Below are positions 1 to 5,765 of a stretch of 6,668 nucleotides of DNA, one piece after another (position 1 is the first letter of the stretch; each line of letters starts with the position of its first letter). Source of the DNA: Chloroflexota bacterium. Its GTDB lineage: Bacteria > Chloroflexota > Anaerolineae > Anaerolineales > DRMV01. A program made the translations under genes and the position numbers. Under the pieces are notes generated by a model that searched no databases, was not told the DNA's origin, and was given only the letters and a program-made list of their open reading frames with translations. Where the stretch lies: the NCBI GenBank assembly GCA_013153375.1, contig JAADEN010000101.1, positions 1 to 6,668 of the forward strand. The letters are read 5' to 3'.

Positions 1-241
1 GGGATCGCTCCTGTTCTTCCCCGCCGGGGCGCTGGGCCGTGGCGGGCCCCCCTTCCCTCCCAGGGTGGGGTTCACCGCCCAAGGGGGGCGGAGTTGTGTC
101 GGTCGCGGCCTCTTCCTCCAGGGCCGCGAACCAAGCCGCGGGACGCTGCCAATGGGCTGGGGTCCAGTTCGGCAGCGCGCGCGCCAGGCGGGCTTTGAGG
201 TAGTCCAACAACGAGGGCGTGGTCTTGGGCCGTGAGGTCAT
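1..241 (-). CDS. Unidentified protein, N-terminal 80 residues (runs off window)
   Basis: I read an open frame leftward from an ATG at 241 that stays open to the window edge, so only the first 80 codons are visible. The ATG overlaps the methyltransferase stop codon in an ATGA arrangement (238-241), and a GGAGG sits 5 bases upstream (247-251). Both support a real start and translational coupling. Residues 1-46 look like a folded or amphipathic segment rich in Leu, Ala, Arg and Trp. From about residue 46 the chain becomes low complexity, rich in Glu, Pro, Gly and Thr, like a disordered linker before a domain outside the window. There is no signal peptide or membrane segment in the visible part. 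I do not recognise the family. Coupling to a methyltransferase suggests a shared pathway, but the function cannot be inferred from this fragment. Confidence 0.7.
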   Translation of the reverse strand, partial: MTSRPKTTPSLLDYLKARLARALPNWTPAHWQRPAAWFAALEEEAATDTTPPPLGGEPHPGREGGPATAQRPGGEEQERS

Positions 242-1035
242 CCCAGCCTCCGCGCCAGGAAGAAAGTGTACGCGCCCTGGGGATGGCGCGGTTGGTGCGC
301 GTAGCGCCGCAGGCGGCGGTGCAGCCAGGCGATGTTCCAGCGCCGCGGGGCCAGCAGCCAGCGCCCCGTCAGGGCCTTGACCAGCAGGCTGGGCAGGCCC
401 AGGGGGTGGCCCCATTCCAGGATGGCCAGGGCCCGCGGGGGGAAGTAGTCCCATTGCTGCTCGACCAGGAACCCGGCCCGCGCCAGCCGTTCCTCCCACA
501 CCGCGGGCGGGTCGGTGTGCGCGTGCCGCGAGATGCGGTTGAACAGGCGGCCGTAGGCCGCGGCCAGGCGGGGCAGGCCCAGGCGGCGCAGCGTCCGTGC
601 GCCCCACAGCAGCCGCGGGAAGCGATGGTTGGGCACGGTGAAGACGAAGGGCGCGCCGGGCCGCAGCACGCGCGCGGTCTCGTGCAGCACGGCCTCCACC
701 TGGGGGATGTGCTCCAACACCGAGTTGCTGACCGCGCTGGCGAACGCGGCCGATGCGAAGGGCATGGCCGCGCCGTCGGCCTGCACCAGCAGGCGGTGCG
801 CGCCGCGCGTCCGGGCCTCGCGCAGGGGCGCGGCCCAGGGGTCCAGGCCCACATCCAGGCGGCGGGGGAAGGTGTGGGCGGCAAAATGGCCGTCGCCGCA
901 GCCCAGATCCAGCGTGGGCGCGGGCAGGTCCAGATCCTGGTAGAACGAGGCTTCGATGGCGCGCAAAAAGGCCCGAAAGTAGGGCAAGGTTTGCAAGTGC
1001 TGCGCCAGCAAGTCGTCGGTGGTTTGGGCGGGCAT
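238..1035 (-). CDS. Class I SAM-dependent methyltransferase (Methyltransf_11-like)
   Basis: A 265-residue protein with a Rossmann-type SAM-binding domain. Motif I is LDLGCGDG (residues 42-49). A GLDP with an acidic residue (Asp65) follows and is likely to contact the SAM ribose, then an Asp in QADGAAMPF (Asp87). The post-II segment SNSVLEH (103-109) and ARVLRPG (121-127) are typical of Methyltransf_11 family members. The C-terminal third, rich in Arg, Leu and Trp, contains a TDPPAVWEERLARAGF-type segment often seen in small-molecule, lipid or glycan methyltransferases. No substrate can be named and no signal peptide is seen, so it is probably cytoplasmic. The frame also has an ATG at 1044 (268 residues). 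I prefer 1035 because a perfect TATAAT box covers the 1044 ATG and would start transcription at about 1035. An AAGG-like sequence before 1044 keeps the longer form possible. The stop overlaps the next gene's ATG, so the two are probably co-transcribed. Confidence 0.88.
   Translation of the reverse strand: MPAQTTDDLLAQHLQTLPYFRAFLRAIEASFYQDLDLPAPTLDLGCGDGHFAAHTFPRRLDVGLDPWAAPLREARTRGAHRLLVQADGAAMPFASAAFASAVSNSVLEHIPQVEAVLHETARVLRPGAPFVFTVPNHRFPRLLWGARTLRRLGLPRLAAAYGRLFNRISRHAHTDPPAVWEERLARAGFLVEQQWDYFPPRALAILEWGHPLGLPSLLVKALTGRWLLAPRRWNIAWLHRRLRRYAHQPRHPQGAYTFFLARRLG
247..251 (-). promoter_or_regulatory. Shine-Dalgarno for the coupled unidentified gene
   Basis: On the minus strand GGAGG lies 5 bases before the ATG at 241, inside the last codons of the methyltransferase gene. 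It decides the start of the downstream gene, which overlaps the upstream stop codon. Confidence 0.65.
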
Positions 1036-1042
1036 GGTGGGC

Positions 1043-1048
1043 ATTATA
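1043..1048 (-). promoter_or_regulatory. -10 box (TATAAT) of the methyltransferase operon
   Basis: A perfect TATAAT on the minus strand, striking in such GC-rich DNA. Seven bases separate it from the ATG at 1035, so the expected transcription start coincides with that codon, giving a leaderless message. No good -35 hexamer is visible at 16-18 bases upstream. Confidence 0.5.
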
Positions 1049-1055
1049 CCCCTTC

Positions 1056-1064
1056 TGGTACAAT
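1056..1064 (+). promoter_or_regulatory. Extended -10 promoter (TGG-TACAAT) of the alkyltransferase gene
   Basis: TACAAT at 1059-1064 is preceded by TGG, forming an extended -10 element that can work without a -35. No convincing -35 is seen. Only six bases lie between the box and the ATG at 1071, and there is no Shine-Dalgarno, so the transcript is probably leaderless. Confidence 0.5.
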
Positions 1065-1070
1065 ACGCGC

Positions 1071-1616
1071 ATGCAGACCCGGCAACCTGTGCGTGATTGG
1101 CTGTTGACCTATTTGCCCGCCACGCCCGTGGGCCCGTTGTGGGTCGGCGTGGCCGAACCGGGCGGCTGGGCGCAGTTGAAGTTCGGCTCGCGGCCGCCGG
1201 ACGCGCCGCGGCAGGTCTCCTGGCGGCTGGTCGAGCCCGACAGCGACGCGCTGCGCCCCTATCTGGACGCGCTCCAGGCGTATTTCGATCGCGCCGAGCC
1301 TGTGCCGCCCGGCCCGTGGGTGTGGGAGTTCACGCCTTTCCGCGCCGCGGTGTACGCGGCCGTGCGCGCCATCCCGCCCGGTCAGACGCGCACCTACGGC
1401 CAGATCGCGGCCGCGGTGGGACGGCCGCGCGGCGCACGGGCCGTGGGGCAGGCCCTGGCCCGCAATCCCATCCCCCTGGTGGTGCCCTGCCACCGGGTGG
1501 TGGCTGCGGACGGCTCGCTGGGCGGCTTCAGCGCGGAGGGCGGGGTGGCCCTCAAGGCCCGTTTGCTGATGTGGGAGCGGGGGCAATATCCCTTGCCCGT
1601 GTGGCCGGCCGAGTGA
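1071..1616 (+). CDS. ogt: Methylated-DNA--protein-cysteine S-methyltransferase (Ogt/MGMT family)
   Basis: A 181-residue suicide DNA-repair protein that transfers the alkyl group from O6-alkylguanine (and O4-alkylthymine) to its own cysteine. The C-terminal domain is complete: a GQTRTYGQIA helix region (104-113, Tyr109), the RAVGQAL recognition helix with the likely arginine finger Arg123, Asn132 in NPIP, the active-site PCHRV (Cys140, His141), the GGFS turn, and Glu169 in the final LLMWE segment. This matches the Asn-Cys-His-Glu arrangement of the family. The N-terminal domain (about residues 1-85) is short and divergent, as is common. No Ada-type regulatory domain is present. The start is the only ATG fitting the domain boundary, right after a -10 box. 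The frame is open further upstream, but that part overlaps the divergent methyltransferase gene. The gene ends 3 bases from the convergent ABC gene. Confidence 0.95.
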   Translation: MQTRQPVRDWLLTYLPATPVGPLWVGVAEPGGWAQLKFGSRPPDAPRQVSWRLVEPDSDALRPYLDALQAYFDRAEPVPPGPWVWEFTPFRAAVYAAVRAIPPGQTRTYGQIAAAVGRPRGARAVGQALARNPIPLVVPCHRVVAADGSLGGFSAEGGVALKARLLMWERGQYPLPVWPAE

Positions 1617-1619
1617 CCT

Positions 1620-3443
1620 TCATTCGCGCGCCACGCCCGCGGTCCAGCCTTCCATGGCCGCGAACTGGCGGTGGTACAGGTCCGCGTACAGGCCGCCCGC
1701 GGCCAGCAGTTCCTCGTGGGTGCCGCGCTCCACGATGCGGCCCCGGTCCAGCACCACGATGAGGTCGGCCTCCCGCACGGTGGAAAGCCGGTGGGCGATG
1801 ACGAACGCGGTGCGCCCGCGCAGCAGTTCCCGCAGCGCGGCCTGGATGTGGACTTCGGTGCGGGTGTCCACGCTGGCCGTGGCTTCGTCGAGGATGATGA
1901 TGCGGGGCCGGGCCAGCAGCGCGCGGGCGATGGCGATGAGTTGCCGCTGGCCCACGCTGAGCAACTTGCCCCGCTCGCCCACCACCGTGTCGTACCCCTC
2001 GGGCAGACGCATGATGAAATCGTGGGCCTGCGCGGCCTTGGCCGCGGCCTCCACTTCCTCGCGGGTGGCCTCGGGCCGGCCGTAGCGGATGTTCTCCAGC
2101 ACGGTGGTGTTGAACAGGAAGGGCTCCTGCAACACCATCGCGATCTGGCGGCGCAGGGTGTGCAGGTCCACGGTGCGCAGGTCGTGGCCGTCGATGAGCA
2201 CCCGGCCCCGCTGGGGGTCGTAGAAGCGGGGGATGAGGCTGACCAGGGTGCTCTTCCCCGCGCCCGTGGGGCCCACGATGGCCACGGTTTGGCCCGGCTC
2301 GGCCCGCAAGTTGATGTCCTCCAGCACCCAACGCTCGTCTTCGTACGCGAACCACACATCCTCGAACACGACTTCGCCCCGCAGGTTCGTCAGGCGGATG
2401 GCGTTGGGCGGCGAGGTGATGTCGGGGGGCAAATCCAGAATCTCGAACAGGCGCTCGGACGCGGCCAGCGCGGACTGGGCCATGGTCCACTGCGCGGCCA
2501 GCATGCGCACGGGCCGGAAGAAGGCCTGCACATATTGCACGAACGCGACCACCACGCCCACGGTCACCATCCGGGCCAGGGCCATGTAGCCGCCCACGCC
2601 CGCGACCAGGGCCAGGCCCAGGGTGCTCAGCACATCCACCGCGGGGCCGAAGGCCGAGGTGATGGCCCCGGCCGTGATGTTGGCTTCCATGTTGCGGCGG
2701 TTGCGGGCCACAAAACGGCGGATGTTCTCCTCGGTACGGCTGAAAGCCTGGGCCACCCGGATGCCTTCCAGTTCTTCCTGCAAATCCGCGGACACATCGC
2801 CGATGGTCTCCCGGGCCCGGCGGAACGCGCGGCGGGCCAGGGACGCGACCCATTGGGTGGCCAGCCACATCAGGGGGATGACGCTGAGCGCGACCAGGGC
2901 CAGCCGCCAGTCGAGCCAGAACATGGCCGCGATGATGCCCACCAGCGCGAACAGGGAGCCCAGCACCTGGCGCAGGGTCTGGCTGAAGAAGGTCTGCACG
3001 ATGTCCAGGTCGTTGACCAGGCGGCTCATCAGGTCGCCGGCCTCCTCGTGCTCCAGGTAGCGCAGCGAGAGGCGGTGGATTTGGTCCAGCAACTGCTGGC
3101 GCATGGTGGCCAGGATGCGATAGCCCAGACTGGCCACCAGGTGCATCTGCGCGGCCTGGGCCACGAAGCCCAGCACATACACGGCCAGGAGCAGCAGCAC
3201 GAAGCGCCGCAGCGCGACGGGGTCCTTGGGCAGCAGGGCCCGGTCCACCGCGCGACCGATGAGGGTGGGCGCGGCGCCCTGGCTGAAGGAATAGGCCAGG
3301 ATGGCCACCACCAGCAACAGCAGCGAGCCCCAGTAGGGCCGCGCGTAGGCCAGCAGCCGCCGCACCACCGCGCGGCGGTCGCGCGCGGTGAGTTGCTCCT
3401 CGGGCAATTCGGCCAGGCGTTGATACATGCGTTGCAAGCCCAT
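1620..3443 (-). CDS. ABC exporter subunit with consensus catalytic residues (TM288/LmrD/BmrD-like)
   Basis: A 607-residue half transporter: a cytoplasmic N-terminus (1-35), six predicted membrane helices (about 37-60, 78-100, 158-178, 180-196, 265-286, 290-308), then an ATP-binding domain from about 355. Walker A is GPTGAGKST (391-399), the Q-loop is Gln439, Walker B ends in ILDE with catalytic Glu520, and the H-loop is His551 in IAHRLSTV. The signature is LSVGQ (495-499), with Val replacing the first Gly of LSGGQ. This is typical of the D-type subunit of heterodimeric multidrug or lipid exporters. Its Walker A/B pairs with the normal LSGGQ of the 600-residue partner to form the hydrolysing site. 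It follows that partner by 15 bases, with GGAGAAGGA before the ATG, so it is the second gene of the operon. The substrate is unknown; drug or lipid export is the family expectation. Confidence 0.93.
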   Translation of the reverse strand: MGLQRMYQRLAELPEEQLTARDRRAVVRRLLAYARPYWGSLLLLVVAILAYSFSQGAAPTLIGRAVDRALLPKDPVALRRFVLLLLAVYVLGFVAQAAQMHLVASLGYRILATMRQQLLDQIHRLSLRYLEHEEAGDLMSRLVNDLDIVQTFFSQTLRQVLGSLFALVGIIAAMFWLDWRLALVALSVIPLMWLATQWVASLARRAFRRARETIGDVSADLQEELEGIRVAQAFSRTEENIRRFVARNRRNMEANITAGAITSAFGPAVDVLSTLGLALVAGVGGYMALARMVTVGVVVAFVQYVQAFFRPVRMLAAQWTMAQSALAASERLFEILDLPPDITSPPNAIRLTNLRGEVVFEDVWFAYEDERWVLEDINLRAEPGQTVAIVGPTGAGKSTLVSLIPRFYDPQRGRVLIDGHDLRTVDLHTLRRQIAMVLQEPFLFNTTVLENIRYGRPEATREEVEAAAKAAQAHDFIMRLPEGYDTVVGERGKLLSVGQRQLIAIARALLARPRIIILDEATASVDTRTEVHIQAALRELLRGRTAFVIAHRLSTVREADLIVVLDRGRIVERGTHEELLAAGGLYADLYHRQFAAMEGWTAGVARE

Positions 3444-3448
3444 GTTCG

Positions 3449-3457
3449 TCCTTCTCC
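3449..3457 (-). promoter_or_regulatory. Shine-Dalgarno of the second ABC gene
   Basis: GGAGAAGGA fills most of the 15-base gap between the first ABC gene's TGA (3459-3461) and the ATG at 3443. AAGGA is 5 bases from the ATG. This fixes the start and indicates coupled translation. Confidence 0.6.
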
Positions 3458-3458
3458 G

Positions 3459-5261
3459 TCAGGACTGGGAAGACGCTTCCGCGTCGGAAGGCTGCGGCGT
3501 GGACGACTGCGCCGCAGCCGGGGCCACCTCCCACGGGCGCACGCCGAACTGGGAGGCCAAAATCTCCACATACAACGGGCTGCGGTGCAGCAACTCCGCG
3601 TGGGTGCCCTGCGCGACCAGCCGCCCCTCGTGCAGCAGCAGGATCTTGTGGGCCCGCTGCACCGTGGCGATGCGCTGGGCGATGACGAAACTGGTGCGGC
3701 CCTCCATGAGGCGATCCAGGGCCTGCAAGATGCGATGCTCGGTCTCCGCGTCCACGGCCGAAGTGCTGTCGTCCAGGATGAGGATGCGCGGGTCCACCAG
3801 CAGCGCGCGGGCGATGGCGATGCGCTGCTTCTGGCCGCCCGAGAGGCCCACGCCCCGCTCGCCGATGACCGTGTCGTAGCCCTGGGGCAGTTGCATGATG
3901 AAGTCGTGGGCCTGCGCGGCCTTGGCCGCGGCGATGATTTCCTCCATGGTCGCGTCGGGTTTGCCGTAGGCGATGTTCTCCCGGATGGTGCCCGAGAACA
4001 GGATGGGCTCTTGCAGCACGATGCCGATCTGCCGGCGCAGCGAGTCCAGGGTCACATCCCGCACATCGTAGCCGTCGATGCGCACCGCGCCCGCGGTCAC
4101 ATCGTAGAAGCGGGGGATGAGGTTGATGATGGTGCTCTTGCCCGAGCCTGTCTCGCCCAGAATGGCCACGATCTCGCCCGGCTCGGCCACGAAAGTGATG
4201 TCGTGCAGCACATCCCGGTCGCTGCCGGGATAGCGGAAGTACACATGGTCGAACTCCACCCGGCCCTTGATGGGCGGCAGGGGGATGGCGTCGGGCTTCT
4301 CTTTGACCTCGGTCTCCGCGTCGAGGATTTCGAACACCCGTTGGGCCGAGGCCGCGGCCCGGGCCATCAGGTTCGACACCATGCCGATGTTGAGGATGGG
4401 CATGGTCAAAAATTGCAGATACCCGATGAAAGCCACCAGTTCGCCCACGGTCAGCCGTCCGGCCAGGTGCTCTTGGCCGCCCCACCACAGCACCAGCACG
4501 ATGGCCAGGTTGGTGGTGAAGAAGATGAGGGGCAGGATGCGGGTGAACCAGCGCACCCAGGTCAGGTGTTGTTCCAGGAGGATTTGATTTTGGGCCGCGA
4601 ACCGCTCGCGTTCCGTGTCTTCCCGGGCGAACGCGCGCACCAGCCGCGCGCCCAGGATGTTCTCGTGCAGGATGGTGTTCAGCGTGGCCAACTCTTGCTG
4701 GATGCGCCGCGAGATGGGCATCAGGCGGCGCACCATGAAGGTGAACAGGCCCAGGATGACGGGCACCACGAACATCACCCGCCAGGCCAGCGACGCGTTC
4801 ATGCGGAAGAGCAGCACCACCGCGCCCACCACCATGAACAGCGAGCCCAGCAGCCACACCAGCCCGCGGCCGAAGAAGATGCGGATGGTCTCCACATCCG
4901 AGGTCATGCGGGTCATCAGGCGGCCCGTCTGGGCCTGGTCGTGGTACGAAAAACTCAGGCTCTGGATTTTGGCGAACAGCGCGTTGCGCAGGTCGAAGGC
5001 CACGCCCTGGGACGCGATCTCGCTCCAGTAGCCTTGCAAGAAGTTGAACACGCCCCGCACCAGGGCCACCACCAGCAAACCGGCCACGGCCTGCCACACC
5101 GCGGTCATGTTCAGCGGCCGCAGGCCCCGGTCGATGAGCCAGCGCACCAGTTGCGGCACGGCCAGATTGGCCAGGTTGACCAAAATCAAGGCCGCGAGCG
5201 CGGCCAGGGCGTATTTGAGGTAGGGCCGCAGGTAACGGGCGGCCCGCCAGAGCACGCGCAT
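3459..5261 (-). CDS. ABC exporter subunit with degenerate ATP site (TM287/LmrC/BmrC-like)
   Basis: A 600-residue half transporter and the first gene of the exporter operon. Six membrane helices are predicted (about 17-38, 56-76, 134-153, 158-177, 243-261, 275-295), with an ATP-binding domain from about 335. Walker A is GETGSGKST (369-377), the Q-loop is Gln417 and the signature is a normal LSGGQ (473-477). Walker B ends LILDD, so the catalytic position is Asp498 instead of Glu, and the H-loop position is Gln529 (IAQR) instead of His. These substitutions mark the non-hydrolysing subunit of heterodimeric exporters, as with the Asp in TM287. Together with the LSVGQ partner it makes the degenerate site. 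The last 25 or so residues are Ala/Ser/Pro/Gln-rich and probably disordered. The ATG has AAAGGAG 5 bases upstream and a promoter just before that. Substrate unknown. Confidence 0.94.
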   Translation of the reverse strand: MRVLWRAARYLRPYLKYALAALAALILVNLANLAVPQLVRWLIDRGLRPLNMTAVWQAVAGLLVVALVRGVFNFLQGYWSEIASQGVAFDLRNALFAKIQSLSFSYHDQAQTGRLMTRMTSDVETIRIFFGRGLVWLLGSLFMVVGAVVLLFRMNASLAWRVMFVVPVILGLFTFMVRRLMPISRRIQQELATLNTILHENILGARLVRAFAREDTERERFAAQNQILLEQHLTWVRWFTRILPLIFFTTNLAIVLVLWWGGQEHLAGRLTVGELVAFIGYLQFLTMPILNIGMVSNLMARAAASAQRVFEILDAETEVKEKPDAIPLPPIKGRVEFDHVYFRYPGSDRDVLHDITFVAEPGEIVAILGETGSGKSTIINLIPRFYDVTAGAVRIDGYDVRDVTLDSLRRQIGIVLQEPILFSGTIRENIAYGKPDATMEEIIAAAKAAQAHDFIMQLPQGYDTVIGERGVGLSGGQKQRIAIARALLVDPRILILDDSTSAVDAETEHRILQALDRLMEGRTSFVIAQRIATVQRAHKILLLHEGRLVAQGTHAELLHRSPLYVEILASQFGVRPWEVAPAAAQSSTPQPSDAEASSQS

Positions 5262-5266
5262 AGACG

Positions 5267-5273
5267 CTCCTTT
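5267..5273 (-). promoter_or_regulatory. Shine-Dalgarno of the first ABC gene
   Basis: AAAGGAG on the minus strand, 5 bases before the ATG at 5261. It gives a leader of roughly 20 bases from the nearby TATAAT promoter. Confidence 0.7.
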
Positions 5274-5288
5274 GTCGCGTTTTGCCTG

Positions 5289-5318
5289 ATTATAACAGCA
5301 GTCCCCCTGCCATGTCCC
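5289..5318 (-). promoter_or_regulatory. Sigma-70-type promoter of the ABC exporter operon
   Basis: On the minus strand a perfect TATAAT (5289-5294) lies 18 bases downstream of GGGACA (5313-5318), which matches four of six -35 positions. Transcription should start near 5282, leaving a short leader that includes the Shine-Dalgarno. It lies downstream of the acyl carrier protein hairpin, so the exporter genes are probably an independent unit. No operator-like inverted repeat is evident. Confidence 0.6.
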
Positions 5319-5327
5319 CCACGCGCG

Positions 5328-5356
5328 CGGGGGCGGCCCGTGCCGGACCGCCCCCG
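5328..5356 (-). terminator. GC-rich hairpin after acpP, probable U-less terminator
   Basis: A 13-base stem (5328-5340 with 5344-5356) around a 3-base loop begins 24 bases after the acpP stop. In RNA read leftward all positions pair, one as a G-U wobble; read rightward the same position would be a C-A mismatch. This favours a role in the acpP transcript. No T-run follows, so it is either a U-independent terminator or a 3'-end stabilising hairpin. Confidence 0.5.
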
Positions 5357-5380
5357 ACCGTGTCCACCTATCTTTGGCGT

Positions 5381-5623
5381 TTAGAGTCGCTCGACGATGT
5401 ACTGCACCGCCTCGCCCACCGTGGTGATGCTTTGCGCGTCTTCATCCGAAATCTCGGCCCCGAATTTGTCCTCCAGCGCCATGATCAATTCCACCAGGTC
5501 CAACGAATCGGCCTCCAGGTCCTCCCGAAAGCGGGCGTCCATGGTGACTTGCGATTCGTCCACGCCCAGCAAATCCACGATGATGGCTTTGATTTGTTCG
5601 AAGACTTCCTGTTCCTTGCTCAT
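5381..5623 (-). CDS. acpP: Acyl carrier protein (fatty-acid synthesis)
   Basis: An 80-residue acidic four-helix carrier protein of the usual family length. Ser40 in the ADSLDLVEL motif (helix II start) is the attachment point for 4'-phosphopantetheine, added by holo-ACP synthase. The protein shuttles acyl intermediates among the type II fatty-acid synthase enzymes in the cytoplasm and feeds phospholipid synthesis. Helix I (about 4-18), the acidic loop and helix II with its LEADSLDLVELIM-like core, and the ITTVGEAVQYI helix IV region are all intact. The start is firm: AAGGAGG lies 7 bases upstream and an extended -10 promoter precedes it. Unlike many genomes, no fab or plsX genes adjoin it here. 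It appears monocistronic, ended by a hairpin before the ABC operon. A specialised polyketide carrier is possible but unlikely with no synthase nearby. Confidence 0.97.
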   Translation of the reverse strand: MSKEQEVFEQIKAIIVDLLGVDESQVTMDARFREDLEADSLDLVELIMALEDKFGAEISDEDAQSITTVGEAVQYIVERL

Positions 5624-5630
5624 GCGATCT

Positions 5631-5637
5631 CCTCCTT
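5631..5637 (-). promoter_or_regulatory. Strong Shine-Dalgarno of acpP
   Basis: AAGGAGG on the minus strand, a full anti-16S match, 7 bases before the ATG at 5623. It is the strongest ribosome site in the window and fits a highly expressed carrier protein. Confidence 0.85.
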
Positions 5638-5664
5638 ATGCGAGAAGGAAAGTGGGGTGGGCAA

Positions 5665-5673
5665 ATTGTATCA
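5665..5673 (-). promoter_or_regulatory. Extended -10 promoter (TGA-TACAAT) of acpP
   Basis: On the minus strand TACAAT (5665-5670) is preceded by TGA, an extended -10. Transcription would start near 5658, giving a leader of about 35 bases with the Shine-Dalgarno. No clear -35 is visible at the normal distance. Confidence 0.5.
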
Positions 5674-5690
5674 CAGAGATGCCCGCGCTA

Positions 5691-5699
5691 TGGTAAGAT
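5691..5699 (+). promoter_or_regulatory. Candidate extended -10 promoter of the isomerase gene
   Basis: TGG followed by TAAGAT (four of six -10 matches) in the only A/T-rich stretch upstream of the isomerase. It predicts a start near 5706 and a leader of about 60 bases. It diverges from the acpP promoter, with about 20 bases between the two -10 elements. No -35 is evident, so this is tentative. Confidence 0.35.
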
Positions 5700-5746
5700 A
5701 CACCCGCCCGGCCGCGAAGTTGCGCCGCCGGTCGCAAGGCATCCGT

Positions 5747-5754
5747 AGGAAGGA
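5747..5754 (+). promoter_or_regulatory. Shine-Dalgarno of the isomerase gene
   Basis: AGGAAGGA upstream of the ATG at 5766. The AAGGA core (5750-5754) is 11 bases from the start, slightly farther than ideal, but no closer candidate exists. Confidence 0.5.
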
Positions 5755-5765
5755 AACACCCGCCT

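Noticed and set aside
1059..1064. TTGTAC on the minus strand as a -35 box for the methyltransferase promoter
   Set aside because: It is only about 10 bases from the TATAAT, far shorter than the 16-18 base spacing required; it is simply the complement of the opposing -10 region.
753..1070. N-terminal extension of the alkyltransferase upstream of the ATG at 1071
   Set aside because: The frame is open but reads as Arg/Gly/Pro-rich antisense of the methyltransferase gene. The -10 box and the family length both place the start at 1071.
232..1107. Rightward open frame opposite the methyltransferase
   Set aside because: It is in antisense register with a gene that has clear SAM-binding motifs; the translated product is Gln/Gly/Arg-rich without a recognisable fold.
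1552..5097. A leftward open frame of about 1180 codons overlapping both ABC genes in another frame
   Set aside because: The product is a Gly/Arg/Pro/His-rich shadow of high-GC coding sequence, with none of the ABC motifs that the correct frames show in full.
1671..5384. A rightward open frame of more than 1200 codons running antisense to both ABC genes
   Set aside because: It lies exactly in the antisense codon register of both ABC genes, which share one frame. Its stops would need TTA, CTA or TCA codons in the sense genes, which this GC-rich coding sequence avoids. Its product is Gln/His/Gly-rich with no recognisable domain.
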